A DNA stretch of 64,000 nt from Methylosinus sporium (GTDB taxonomy: Bacteria > Pseudomonadota > Alphaproteobacteria > Rhizobiales > Beijerinckiaceae), in NCBI RefSeq assembly GCF_003113265.1, contig NZ_PUIV01000015.1, positions 1 to 64,000 of the forward strand, in the 5' to 3' direction. Of the stretch, positions 34,043 through 44,300 are shown piece after piece (the first letter of the stretch is position 1; each line of letters begins with the position of its first letter). Under the pieces are notes generated by a model. It made no database searches. It was not told where the DNA came from and saw only the letters and a list, made by a program, of their open reading frames with translations. The position numbers and the translations under genes were made by a program.

Positions 34043-37000
34043 TCAAACCTCCAGCAAAATCTCCTCCAGCGCGGCGTCCAGCGCCTCGGGCTCCGGCTCC
34101 TCTATCGTCGCGCTCTGCGTGAAGATCAGCGCGCAGCGCACATTTTTGTGCGGATAGAGCCGCCGCGCCGCGGCGCGATAGACGGCGAGCTGGCGCAATT
34201 GCGCCGGCGTCGCCGGATGGCGCGGCGCGCCGGTCTTGAAATCGGCGACGATGACGTCGGTTTCCGTCTCGGCGAGCCGGTCGATGCGGCCGCAAATGGC
34301 GATCTCGCCGCGCGGGCTGTCGAGCCGCGCCACGATCTCCACCTCCGGCGCCGAGCCAGGCCCGAACAAAGGCGCGAGCGAGGCGTGGCCGATGACCGCG
34401 AGCACGGCGGAAACGAGCCGCTCGCGCTGCGCGGCGTCGAGCGGGGCGGCGCGCAGCTCCAGAAAGCGCAGCGCCGCCTCGACGCGCCGCTCCGGCGGCG
34501 TGTCCGGCAGGCGTTGCAGCAGCGCATGGGTGAGCCGTCCGACCAGCAGCCGCTCGCGGTCACTCCGCGTCGGCGCGGCGGAACTCTCCTCGCCGGCGAA
34601 AGGATCGGCGGCCGCCAGCGCCGTCGCCGGCCGCAAGGGCGGGGCCGGCGCGCGCTCCTCCGGCGCAGGCGCGCGCGCATAGGGCGGGACGGAGATCGCC
34701 GCGGCTTCGCGTGCCTCGCCCGTCGTCGCCGCGCCATGCGCCGCATCGCCATAGAGCAAAATCTGCTTCGTCTCGTCGAGCGGGTCCGGCGCGCTGTCGC
34801 AGGCGGGCTCGAGGGCGTTGCGGATCGCGTCATACCAGCAGCCGGCGCCGCGTCCCGCCGGCCCATGGAAGCCGCCGACATAGAGCCGCTCTTCGGCGCG
34901 CGTCAGCGCCACATAGAGCAGCCTGCGATGCTCCTCCCGCGCCGCCTCGCGTAGCGCCTCGCGCGCGCTGGCGACGGCGGGCGGATCGGCGGCCATATTG
35001 CTGGACCAGACCAACACCGCGCCATCCTCCTCGCCGAGCCGGAAGATTTTGGGATCATGCCGGCCGGAGGGGCCGCCGCAAGTGTCCGGCAGAAAGACGA
35101 TCTTCGCCTCCAGCCCTTTGGAGGCGTGCACGGTCATCACGCGCACGGCGTCGCCGGCCGCCTCCATGTCGCGCTTGACGGAGAGCTGCAGGCTCTCGAC
35201 TCCCGCCAAAAATCCGGCGAGGCCCTGCGCCTGCTCGCGCTCGAAGGAGAGCGCGAGGCGCAAAAATTCGTCGATCGCGTCATTGGCCTCCTGGCCGAGC
35301 CGCCCGACCAGCCTCTCGCGCCCGCCGCCGGCGCTGAGAATATGGCTGTAGAAATCGAATGGCGCGCGCGTGCGCGCCTCGCGCACCCAAGCATCTACCC
35401 GCGCGGCCGCCTCTCTATGCGCCGGCTCCGGCGAGGCGGCGAGCGCATCGATGAGCGCGCCTTCGCGCTTGGGCGCGAGGGCGATGAGATCATCATCGGT
35501 GAAGCCGAAGAGCGGCGATTTCAGCAGCGTCGCGAGGGTGAGATCGTCCTCGCGCAGCAGCGCGACGCGGCCGAGCGCGACGAGGTCCATCACCGCAATA
35601 TGGCCGGAGAGATCGAGACGATCGGCGCCGGCGACGGGAATCGCCTCCGCCTTCAGCGCGCGAATGACGCCTTCGAAAAAAGCGTCGCGCTTGCGCACGA
35701 GGATCATCACATCGCCGGGCCGCACGGGGCGCATCGCGCCTTTGTCCTCGACGCATTCGCCATTTTGCGGCGCGAGCAGCGCCTTCACCTTGCGTGCGAT
35801 CTTGCGCGCGAGCCGCGCCGGCGGACCGGCCTCGTTCACATAATCGAGCGGCAGGCGCCAATCCTCCGGCGTCTCCGCGCCTTGCGACGATTCCGGCTCC
35901 CAGATTTCGACGAGGCCGGGCACGTCGCTCTTCCAGGCTTCGTGCACGGGCGCGGGTTCCTCTCGGTCCGCCGCGAGGCCGCGCCTGTTCTCCTCGACCG
36001 AGAAGACGATATCCACCGCGCCGAGCACTTGCGGCGAGGAGCGGAAGGAGCGCGTCAGCCGCACCGTCTCGAAGCCGAGCTCGGCGTCACGGAAACGGCG
36101 CGCGAAATCGCGGCGCATAGCGTCGAATTTCTCCGGCGCCGCGCCTTGAAAGGAGAAGATCGACTGCTTCTCGTCGCCCACGGCGAAGAAGGTGCGGATG
36201 CGCCGCGTGGCGCCGGCGCCGGCGCAGAATTCATCGGCGAGCGCGGCCAATATGTCCCATTGCGCCGCGCTCGTATCCTGCGCCTCGTCGACGAGAATAT
36301 GATCGATGCGCGAGTCGAGCTTGTAGAGCACCCAGGACGGGCTCGAGCTTTGAAACAGCCGGCGCGTGCGCTCGATGAGATCGTCGAAATCGAAGAGGCC
36401 GCGATTGCTCTTCATCCGCTCATAGGCGGAGAGAATGGCGTCGCCGATCCGCGCCAGCGCCATGGAGCGATCGAAAGCGGCGGCAGCCTTGCGCTTTTCC
36501 ACCAGCGCGACGAGCCGATCGCGCTCATCCTCGAGCCGCGCCAGCAATGCGGGCTGCTGCTTTTGCAGTGCGGCCGAGATCATCTTCTGCTTGCCGAGCC
36601 CGCGCGGCTCGCCGTCCTTCTTGAAGAAGACCGACAAGTATTCCTCGACACATGCCGAGCGCTGGTCATTAGCGCCGCCGGCCAGCCCAGCAGCGATCAT
36701 CAATTGCGCGCCGAGCTTCCCATCATTCGCGCCGCCGCCGCGCAGCGCCTGCGCGATTCCCGGCCAGTCACGAGGCGAAAGCCCGCCTTCGATAATCTCC
36801 CGCTCCACCGCCTCGAGCGTCTCGCCCTCGCGCAGCCCTAAGCGCTCGCGCAGCAGCTCCGCATAATCGCCGGACGACAGATTGCGATGCGCGGCCCTAT
36901 GGCCGAGCAATTCCGCGATCAACTCGTCGAAGCCCCCGCCCGAGCAGAGCCGCGACACCGTCTCAAGCGCCGCGCGCAATTCGCCTTCGTCCAGCACGGC

Positions 37001-37510
37001 GCGGGCGAGCGTCTGCCGTCGCGCGCGCTCCAACAGCTCGGCGCGCTCCAAATCGTCGAGCACGCGGAAGGACGCCGCGACATTGGCCTCGAAGGGAAAG
37101 AGATGCAGAATCCTTTCGCAAAAGGCGTGGATGGTCTGAATTTTCAGCCCGCCGGGCGTCTCCACCGTGCGCGCGAACAGGCGCCGCGCGAAGACCAGCT
37201 CCGCGCGCGACGGCTGCGGCGCGCCGGTGGCGAGAATGGCGGCGGTCAGCGCCTCATCGTCGAGCAGCGCCCAGCCGGCGAGAATATCGAAAATGCGCGC
37301 CGCCATATTGGCGGCCGCGGCCTTTGTGTAAGTGAGGCAGAGAATGCGCGAAGGCGGAGCGCCGGCCAGCAGCAGCCGCACCACGCGCTGTGAGAGAACA
37401 TGCGTTTTGCCCGAGCCCGCATGGGCCGCCACCCACGCCGATTGCGCGGGATCGGAAGCGGCGCGCTGCCGCTCCCGCGTGTCCTTGGCGATGGGGCGTC
37501 TGTCGCTCAT
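34043..37510 (-). CDS. addA: Double-strand break repair helicase/nuclease AddA
   Basis: A 1155-residue UvrD-type helicase with a RecB-like nuclease domain; with AddB it resects double-strand breaks before RecA loading. Walker A AHAGSGKTHVLSQ sits at residues 29-41, ILCLTYTKAAAANMAARI is motif Ia, LVDEAQDTSAAQWDIL motif II, VGDEKQSIFSFQGA motif III, VMTVHASKGLEAKIVFLP motif V, and LLYVALTRAEERLYV motif VI. The nuclease motif VIVADFKTG lies near the C-terminus. ATG 37510 is the family start. In rhizobia addB normally abuts addA; here 3.8 kb of other genes lies between them. Confidence 0.97.
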   Translation of the reverse strand: MSDRRPIAKDTRERQRAASDPAQSAWVAAHAGSGKTHVLSQRVVRLLLAGAPPSRILCLTYTKAAAANMAARIFDILAGWALLDDEALTAAILATGAPQPSRAELVFARRLFARTVETPGGLKIQTIHAFCERILHLFPFEANVAASFRVLDDLERAELLERARRQTLARAVLDEGELRAALETVSRLCSGGGFDELIAELLGHRAAHRNLSSGDYAELLRERLGLREGETLEAVEREIIEGGLSPRDWPGIAQALRGGGANDGKLGAQLMIAAGLAGGANDQRSACVEEYLSVFFKKDGEPRGLGKQKMISAALQKQQPALLARLEDERDRLVALVEKRKAAAAFDRSMALARIGDAILSAYERMKSNRGLFDFDDLIERTRRLFQSSSPSWVLYKLDSRIDHILVDEAQDTSAAQWDILAALADEFCAGAGATRRIRTFFAVGDEKQSIFSFQGAAPEKFDAMRRDFARRFRDAELGFETVRLTRSFRSSPQVLGAVDIVFSVEENRRGLAADREEPAPVHEAWKSDVPGLVEIWEPESSQGAETPEDWRLPLDYVNEAGPPARLARKIARKVKALLAPQNGECVEDKGAMRPVRPGDVMILVRKRDAFFEGVIRALKAEAIPVAGADRLDLSGHIAVMDLVALGRVALLREDDLTLATLLKSPLFGFTDDDLIALAPKREGALIDALAASPEPAHREAAARVDAWVREARTRAPFDFYSHILSAGGGRERLVGRLGQEANDAIDEFLRLALSFEREQAQGLAGFLAGVESLQLSVKRDMEAAGDAVRVMTVHASKGLEAKIVFLPDTCGGPSGRHDPKIFRLGEEDGAVLVWSSNMAADPPAVASAREALREAAREEHRRLLYVALTRAEERLYVGGFHGPAGRGAGCWYDAIRNALEPACDSAPDPLDETKQILLYGDAAHGAATTGEAREAAAISVPPYARAPAPEERAPAPPLRPATALAAADPFAGEESSAAPTRSDRERLLVGRLTHALLQRLPDTPPERRVEAALRFLELRAAPLDAAQRERLVSAVLAVIGHASLAPLFGPGSAPEVEIVARLDSPRGEIAICGRIDRLAETETDVIVADFKTGAPRHPATPAQLRQLAVYRAAARRLYPHKNVRCALIFTQSATIEEPEPEALDAALEEILLEV

Positions 37511-37540
37511 CCAGTTTCCATTCGGAGCGAAGGAAAGCGT

Positions 37541-38935
37541 TTACGGCGATGTCTTCTCGATATTCTCGGCCACCACATCGTCGATCATGCTGTCGAGATC
37601 GGTCGCCTTCGTCTCCTTGGTGAAGAGGAGCGCGACGATTGTCGAGGCGCCGAGCACAGCGAGATAGAGGCCGACCGATTCCGCTCCGTAATTTTGCGCG
37701 ATCCATGTCGCCACGAAGGGCGTCAGCGCCGCGCCGAGTATGGAGGCGAGATTATAGGAGACGCCCGAGCCCGTATAGCGCGTGTTGGTTGGGAAAAGCT
37801 CCGGCAATATGGCCGACATCGGCCCGAAGGTGAGGCCCATCAGCGACATGCCTGTGCTGAGGAAAACCAATATGAGCCCGCGATTGGCGCCCTCGCCGGT
37901 TCCGATCAGCTCCTTGGAGAGGAAGAAGCGGAAGGAGAGGCCGAACAGCACGATTGCCGCCGTCACGATCAGCAGCAGCTTGCGGCGCCCGATCCTGTCG
38001 GCGAGATGCCCAGAGACGGGGATGAAGCCGGCGAAGAACAGCACGGATATGAGCTGCAGCACGAGAAAATCGCGATAGCCTATGCCGAGATTGCCGAGCG
38101 CGACCTTGCCTATGCCATAGGATAAAATCCACGTCGTCATCAGATAGAAGAGACCATAGGTCGCGACCATGATGAAAGTGCCGAGCAGGAGCTCTTTCGC
38201 ATTGTTGCGAAACACATGGGCGAGCGGCGATTTCAATTTCTCGCCGCGCTCCAAGGCGCGGGCGAAGACCGGCGTCTCATGCAGCTTCAAGCGCACATAG
38301 AGGCCGAGTGTGACCAGCAGAATGGAGAGCAGAAAGGGCAGCCGCCAGCCCCAGGCGAGGAAATGCTCATCCGGCGTCGCGCGCGTGGAATCGAAAGCGA
38401 AGAGAATGGTGAGCGTCAGAAAGAATCCATTGGCGAGAATGAATCCGAAAGGCGCGCCGAGCTGCGGCCACATCGCCGCCCAGGCGCGCTTGCCCTTATC
38501 GGCGGTCTCGGTGGCGAGCAGGGCCGCGCCCGACCATTCGCCGCCGAGGCCGACGCCCTGGCTGAAGCGGAAAATGGTGAGCAGGACCGGCGCGAACAGG
38601 CCGATCTGATGATAGGTGGGCAGAAGGCCGATGGCGAAAGTGGCGAGGCCCATCAGCAGCAGCGAGCCGACCAGCGTCGCTTTTCGCCCGACGCGATCGC
38701 CGAAATGGCCGAAGAGCACGGAGCCGATCGGCCGCGCGACAAAGGCGACGCCGAATGTCGCCATGGAGGCGAGCAGCGCCGCGCTGCCCGCGCCGGCCGG
38801 GAAGAACAAGAGCGGAAACACCGACACGGCGGCGGTGGCGTAGATGTAGAAGTCGAAGAATTCGATCGTCGTGCCGACGAGGCTCGCGAAGATGATGCGA
38901 TTTCTGTAGCTTTTATCCGACCCTTCGAGAGCCAT
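37541..38935 (-). CDS. MFS metabolite:H+ symporter (MHS/ProP-like)
   Basis: A 464-residue, 12-span major facilitator of the metabolite:proton symporter group. FFDFYIYATAA, FGHFGDRVGRKATLV (the A-loop motif between spans 2 and 3), FRFSQGVGLGGEWSGAALL and FVARPIGSVLFG are typical of ProP, KgtP and ShiA-like carriers. The solute cannot be read from sequence. ATG 38935 with AGGA at good spacing is chosen; the frame stays open for 66 more codons, and that extension runs into a diverged copy of the 195-bp repeat. It is inserted between addB and addA together with the MerR gene. Confidence 0.88.
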   Translation of the reverse strand: MALEGSDKSYRNRIIFASLVGTTIEFFDFYIYATAAVSVFPLLFFPAGAGSAALLASMATFGVAFVARPIGSVLFGHFGDRVGRKATLVGSLLLMGLATFAIGLLPTYHQIGLFAPVLLTIFRFSQGVGLGGEWSGAALLATETADKGKRAWAAMWPQLGAPFGFILANGFFLTLTILFAFDSTRATPDEHFLAWGWRLPFLLSILLVTLGLYVRLKLHETPVFARALERGEKLKSPLAHVFRNNAKELLLGTFIMVATYGLFYLMTTWILSYGIGKVALGNLGIGYRDFLVLQLISVLFFAGFIPVSGHLADRIGRRKLLLIVTAAIVLFGLSFRFFLSKELIGTGEGANRGLILVFLSTGMSLMGLTFGPMSAILPELFPTNTRYTGSGVSYNLASILGAALTPFVATWIAQNYGAESVGLYLAVLGASTIVALLFTKETKATDLDSMIDDVVAENIEKTSP

Positions 38936-39073
38936 TTCAAATTCCTCGCCCATGTCCGAATGCGGCGCGTCGATCCGGCGTTTGCGAGGATCGAAGGCCG
39001 TTTCGGGAAACCATACAAGAAATGTAGTTTGACCGCTATCGACGGCGGTCGCCGCCCCTAGCTCCGATCTTTT

Positions 39074-39240
39074 GCTTAGCGAGACGTGAATGCTCGGCCG
39101 CACGGCGTCGTCCCGAAGCGGGAAGAATGGCACGAGAGGTGGACAAAGCCCGTCCGAATCGGGGGCGGCGGAAACGGGCGGCCGATTCCTTGCCGAAGCG
39201 TCAATCAGCGTGGTGAACGCTTCGTAAACGCCGCGTCTGG
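39074..39240. repeat. Solitary diverged copy of the 195-bp repeat
   Basis: Shares with the array at 40584-41331 the successive blocks GCTTAGCGAG, GTCCCGAA, GCACGAGAGGTGGACAAA, CCGTCCGAATCGGG, GATTCCTTGCCGAAGCG, GGTGAACGCTTCGTAAA. It lies in the 414-bp gene-free stretch between the MFS and MerR genes; the rest of that stretch shows nothing recognisable. With the array it brackets the MerR gene in direct orientation. The ATG of the array micro-frame is lost here (ACG). Confidence 0.85.
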
Positions 39241-39349
39241 GCGCTCACGCCGCTCTCGCCATGGTCGAGGCGACCGTCGCTCGCCTCTACACGCCGCCAT
39301 CATCGCGCCGCTCACTCACCGTGGCGGCGCGGCCTGCTGCGAGGGCCTC

Positions 39350-40438
39350 TCAGGGCAGCGTGCGGAAGAAAAGGCCCCTGACCCTGCCGTCGGGCGCGAG
39401 GTCGATGCGCCATTCGGTCTCGCTTTTTTCGAATTGCGCGCGATAGACGTCCCAGCCGTCCACGCCGACGCCGACGAAGCGAATGTCCTTCAACTCACCT
39501 TTGGCCGAGAGCTCCTCCGCGATCGCCTCGGCTCGCTCTCGCGCCAATGTGGCGAGCGGCTCCGTCATGCGCGTGGACTCGACCTCTCCGCACCGCGCTT
39601 CGTCGATCGTTCGGCGGATCGCCTCTTCGCTGTCCGGCTGCGGCCGATTTTCGCGGATTCTGCGCGCCAGCTCCTCCTCTGCGCGTCGGGCCTCCGTTTC
39701 GTCGATCCGCCGCGCGACCAATTCGACGCCGTTCTGATGGATCGTCAGCGCATTCGCTGTTTGGTCGCGGTCTACGGAAAAGACGAGCTGAGCCGGGACG
39801 ACCTTCAGAAAGAACTCGGTCTCGCTCTCTGGAAAAATTTCATAGGCAGCCTGCCCGGTCACTTGACTGAAAAGCCGGTCATCGTTGCGCGTGATCGTGA
39901 TCCCGCCCCTGATGGCGTCGAATTGGTAGGCGCCGACGTAGCGATCGTAGAGTTCTGGATCTATGGGCGTCATCTTGCGTGGACGCGCCTGCTCGTAGCG
40001 GCGCTGCGCGATCAGGTCGAGCGATGTCTGCGTCATGGTCGTCTCCTTTGCGAGCGTTATGAGTTCGTCGAGCGAGAGCGTCCCGCCCGTGGAAAGTTTC
40101 GTTCGGGCGGCGCCGACGAGCGCCAGCTTCTCGCCGATGCGCTGGCGTTGTTCGGTGAGCGCCGACTGTTGCATTCCCAGAGTGCGGTCGAGATCGATTG
40201 CGCGGCCCTCGAGCAGCGCGGCGATGCGGGAGAGGCTGAGGCCGAAGCGCTTTAGAGCGAGCACCTCGTGAAGGCGGGCGATCTCTTTTTCCCCGTACAG
40301 CCTCCAGCCCTTCGCCGAACGGGTCGGCGTCAGCAGGCCGCGCTGCTCATAGGTTCTGAGGCCGCGAACCGTGACGCCGATGCGTTCTGCGCACTCCGCC
40401 GCGGTCAGCAACATATCCTTGCGTCTCGACTCTCTCAC
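39350..40438 (-). CDS. MerR-family regulator fused to a DUF3471-like domain
   Basis: A 362-residue protein. Residues about 9-80 form a MerR winged helix (TAAECAERIGVTVRGLRTYEQRGLLTP in short form RIGVTVRGLRTYEQRGLL) with the RLYGEKEIARLHEVLALKRFG second helix set, then a coiled-coil dimer helix to about 115. Residues about 155-240 resemble DUF3471 (YDRYVGAYQF, ITITRNDDRLFSQVTGQ), followed by a helical part and a further beta unit (FVGVGVDGWDVYRAQF). GTG 40438 is preceded by AGGAGGG; ATG 40414 is an alternative. The ligand is unknown. It probably regulates the neighbouring MFS gene. Confidence 0.78.
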   Translation of the reverse strand: MRESRRKDMLLTAAECAERIGVTVRGLRTYEQRGLLTPTRSAKGWRLYGEKEIARLHEVLALKRFGLSLSRIAALLEGRAIDLDRTLGMQQSALTEQRQRIGEKLALVGAARTKLSTGGTLSLDELITLAKETTMTQTSLDLIAQRRYEQARPRKMTPIDPELYDRYVGAYQFDAIRGGITITRNDDRLFSQVTGQAAYEIFPESETEFFLKVVPAQLVFSVDRDQTANALTIHQNGVELVARRIDETEARRAEEELARRIRENRPQPDSEEAIRRTIDEARCGEVESTRMTEPLATLARERAEAIAEELSAKGELKDIRFVGVGVDGWDVYRAQFEKSETEWRIDLAPDGRVRGLFFRTLP

Positions 40439-40583
40439 CGGACGAGCCCTCCTGTTCCTCAGGGTCTAATCTATGACCCAAGGGACGGCGCAAGCGTCAT
40501 TTCGCGACCTCGGAAGCGACGCGGTGCGAGGCCCCGTGTCTGGCGTCGCCGCCGCGCGCAAGGCGCGGGATGTCGCGTCGATA

Positions 40584-41331
40584 GGCTCAGCGAAAAGTGA
40601 ATGCGGCGCCGCTTCCGCCGTCTCGAAAGTGGAATTGCAGCACGAGAGGTGGACAAACCCTGTCCGAATCGGGGGCGTCGAAAATCGGCCGTCGATTCCT
40701 TGCCGAAGCGTCAATCATCATGGTGAACGCTTCGTAAATGCGGTGGCTTCGCGGCTCGTCGCGTCAGCGCCTTCACAGGCTTAGCGAGTGGTGAATCGTC
40801 GGCCTCCTCGCTCCGTCCCGAAAGTGGAATTGCGGCACGAGAGGCGCACAAACCCTGTCCGAATCGGGGGCGCCGAAAATGGGCCGTCGATTCCTTGCCG
40901 AAGCGTCAATCATCATGGTGAAGGCTTCGTAAATGCGGTGTCTTCGCGTCTCGGCGCATCACCGCCTTCATAGGCTTAGCGAGTGGTGAATTGTCGGCCT
41001 CTTCGCGCCGTCCCGAAAGTGGAATTGCGGTACGAGACGCGCACAAACCCTGTCCGAATCGGGAGCGTCGAAAATAGGCTGTCGATTCCTTGCCGAAGCG
41101 TCAATCTTCATGGCGAAGGCTTCGTAAACGCGGTGTCTTCGCGGCTCGGCGCGTCGTCGCCTTCACAGGCTTAGCGAGTGGTGAATCGTCGGCCTCTTCG
41201 CGCGGTCCCGAAAGTGGAATTGCGGCACGAGACGGGCACAAACCCCGTCCGAATCGGGAGCGTCGAAAATCGGCGGCCGATTCCTTGCCGAAGCCTCGAG
41301 GAACATGATGAACGCTTCGTGACTTCGCGGT
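40584..41331. repeat. Tandem array of four 195-bp repeats with micro-frames
   Basis: The block GTCCCGAAAGTGGAATTGCG or its variant recurs at 40621, 40816, 41011 and 41206, exactly 195 bp apart; the fourth unit is shortened and ends seven bases before the addB stop codon. It fills most of the 899-bp gene-free stretch 40439-41337. Each unit has a minus-strand ATG-to-TGA frame: 40587-40721 (44 codons), and 40773-40916, 40968-41111 and 41163-41306, each 47 codons. Shared residues include ASARNR, APDSD and FHFRD, and the last three end RPTIHHSLSL. A GAAGCGT/ACGCTTC inverted repeat is present in the first unit. It is not a CRISPR: units are too long and spacers absent. Confidence 0.9.
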
Positions 41332-41337
41332 GAAGCG

Positions 41338-44300
41338 TCACTCCTCGCCGCCGCCGCCCTCGCGCGACCATTCCTTCACCCGTGCGAGATGGTCGTAGTC
41401 GCTGTAGCGCGAGGCGAACTCCACCCATGGCCGCGAGGGATAGGGCGTGTCGGCGAGACGAAACTGATTCAGCAGCACGAAGAGATTGGCGCGATGCTCG
41501 GCGACGACGTCGCCGAAACTCTTGTCCTTGAATTTCAGCCATTGCGTCTCGCCGCCGGTCTTGCTGCCGAGCCGCACATAGGCGGCGCCGGCGACGTGCG
41601 GCGCGCCGATGGATTCGAAGGCGCCGGCCTCGATCATCGCCGCCTCCAATGTCAGCTGCGGCGAGAAGCCCGCGCCGACTTGTGATGCGGTCGGCGGATT
41701 GCCGGTCTTGTAATCGAAGACGAAAGCTTCGCCGCTCGCGTCCACCTCTATGCGATCGGCGACGCAGGAGAGGGTGAAGACGCTGCCGTCGGCGAGCGTC
41801 AGCTTCCATCCGGCGCCTTTCTCGATGAAAATCTCGCGCGCCTGCTCGCGGCGTTCACGCTCGAAAGCGAGCGCATGATCGAGGCCGGCCTCTATGCGCG
41901 GCCAATCGAAGGCGATGAAGGACGGATCGTCCAAGAACTCGCCGAGCTCCTCGCGCGCGATATCGACGAGCAGCGCGCGCGCGTCTTCCGGAAGCGGGCC
42001 TTTGGGATGCGCCTCCTGGAATTTCGCCAGCGCGGCGTGAACGGCGACGCCGATCTCGCGGGCGCCCTTGAGCGCGCCGAGCGGCGGCAAGGGCGGCAGA
42101 CGCAGAATATATTCGGCGAAGATGGAATAGGGATCGCGGCGCAATTTTTCGACGCGCGTGACGCTGAGCCGCGTCGGCCGCAGCTCCACGGGCGGGCGCG
42201 GCAGCGGGCGAGATATGGCGCGAATCTCCTGCGGGCGATCCAGCGCGGCGGCGAGCGCGCATTTTTCATCGCCGCGCGCCTTGCAGGCGGCAAAGGCCTC
42301 GCCGGAAAGCGCCGCCAATCGCGCGATCAGGCGCGAGACGACGGTCGGCGCGCCGTCGCGCTTTTTCGCGCGGCTGACGACGACTTCCGCCGCGCCGAAG
42401 GCCATGGAGAAGTCATGCGCCGTCTGGCCGATGCGGCGCTCCGGCGGCGAGAGGCCCAATTGCCGGCGCATGGCGCGATTGAGAAAGGCGCCGGATTCGG
42501 CCTGTGGCGGCCAGATCGTCTCGTCGAGCCCGGCGAGCAGCGCGAGATCGGCGTCGAGCAGGCGCGCTTCCAGCAGGCCGAGAATTTTGAGACGCGGATG
42601 CGCGCGGCGCGGGCTGGGCGCGCTCATCTCGAAGGCGAGGCGATCGAAGAAGGAGGCGTAGCCGGCGGCGTCGAAGACGAGCGCGCTGCCTGCGGCCTCG
42701 AGCGCGTCGAAGAGCTGCAGCAATTGCTCGACGCCCTCGCCCGCGGGCTCCTTGTTGGCGATTTTCTCCAACGCCAGCGCATGGGCGCGTGCCCGCTCGC
42801 CGAGGCGCGCCTCCGGCGTGAGCGCGCCGAGAGGCGAAAGCGCTTCGTCGAGGCGGGCGAGCAGATCTTCGATCGCGCGCCAATCCTCCTCGCAAATACG
42901 TTTCAGCGCCGGATGGGCGTGCGTCTCTTCGGCGAGCCGGCGCGCCGGCGCGGCCATGGCGGCGAAGGAGCCGCCGCTCTCGACATTGCGCAGCACGGCG
43001 ATCTCGACCAGCGGGGCGAGGCGCTCGATCTCCGCACGCTCGAGGCCAAGGCGCGTCAGCGGATGGGCGAGAAGCGCGGCTGCGTCGATGGCCGAGGCGC
43101 CGTCCTCCGCCGTGGCGGCGACGAGCCGGGCCAGCGCGCCGATCGGCGTCGCGCCGAGCGGGCGGCCGGCCGAATCGTCGACCTCGACTCCCCAGCGCGC
43201 CAGCTCGGCGCAGACGCGGCGGGCGATGTCGCGATCGGGCGTGATGAGCGCCGCCGTGCGGCCCGGCGTCTCCAGCGCTTCGCGCATGGAAAGGGCGAGG
43301 GCCAGCGCCTCCTCACGCTCGTCCGCCGCCTCGATGAAGGAGACGCCGGCGAGCGCATTCGCGAAGCCCTCGGCCGCGGCGGCGCGGAAGTCGCGCCAAT
43401 AATCGGTGCAATCGGCAGGGAGCAGCGCCTCGGCCAGCAGCCGCGTCCGCGCTTGCAGCACGGGCGGAGCGGAGCCGAGGGGGCGGACTTCCTCGCGCGT
43501 GACGCCCAGGGTGGATAGGAGGCGCTTCAGCAAAGTCTGCGGATGGGTGAAGCTCGGCTCCTCACGCTCATTCTCGCCATCGTCGCCGACGCGGCGCCAG
43601 GCGGCCTCGTTTAGCTCGAGATCGAGGCCGGGCAGGATCACCGCGCCGCGCTCCATTCGCGCGATCGCCGCCAAAAGGCGCGCCGTCGCCGGATGCGCGC
43701 CGGTGGAGCCGAGCGCGATCACCGGGCCGCGCGCGCCGCCGCGCTCGAGATGCGCGATCTGCGCCTCGATCAGCGCCGTCTGACGCGCGGCGCGGTCGAT
43801 GAGGCCGCAGCCGGAGAGAATATTCGGCCAATCCTCGAGCGCGATTTTCAGAAAATTGGCGGTGATCGCGAAGAAGCGGTCATAGGCCTCCTCCGCGAGG
43901 CCGGCGAGCGCGCCGGCGCCGAGCTTCTCGATCGCGAATTCGTCGATGAGCCGCGCCAGCTCGCCGGAGAGCGCATAGGCGCTGGTGGGGGAGGGGGCGA
44001 TCAGCAGCATTTCGCGCGGGTCGTGCTCGACAGCGCCGGTCGGGTCGATGGAGACGATGGCGTGGCGCAGCGCGCGCGCCCATTGCAGCACCAGCTCGGC
44101 CAGAATCAGCCGGCGGTCGAGCTCTTCGATCGCCGGCGCCAGCGCCAGCTCCAGCGTCGCCTCGCTGGAATCGAGATCGGCGTGGAACAGCGCCGAGGCC
44201 TCCTGCTCGTCGAGATCGCCGAGCGGCAATATGCGCGGCAGCAACGCCGCCGGCGCCTCGATCGCGGTGGAGAATTGCGCCGCCAGCGCCCGCGCGGCGC

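Noticed and set aside
35057-36841. A long plus-strand frame inside addA
   Set aside because: Antisense of conserved helicase motifs; no recognisable protein family.
40473-41174. Plus-strand frames of about 61-100 codons in the 195-bp array
   Set aside because: All differences between units 2 and 3 change the amino acid in this frame, and stops vary, so coding on the plus strand is less likely than on the minus strand.
40584-41331. CRISPR array
   Set aside because: The period is 195 bp and the whole unit is repeated with substitutions; there are no short repeats with unique spacers and no cas genes.
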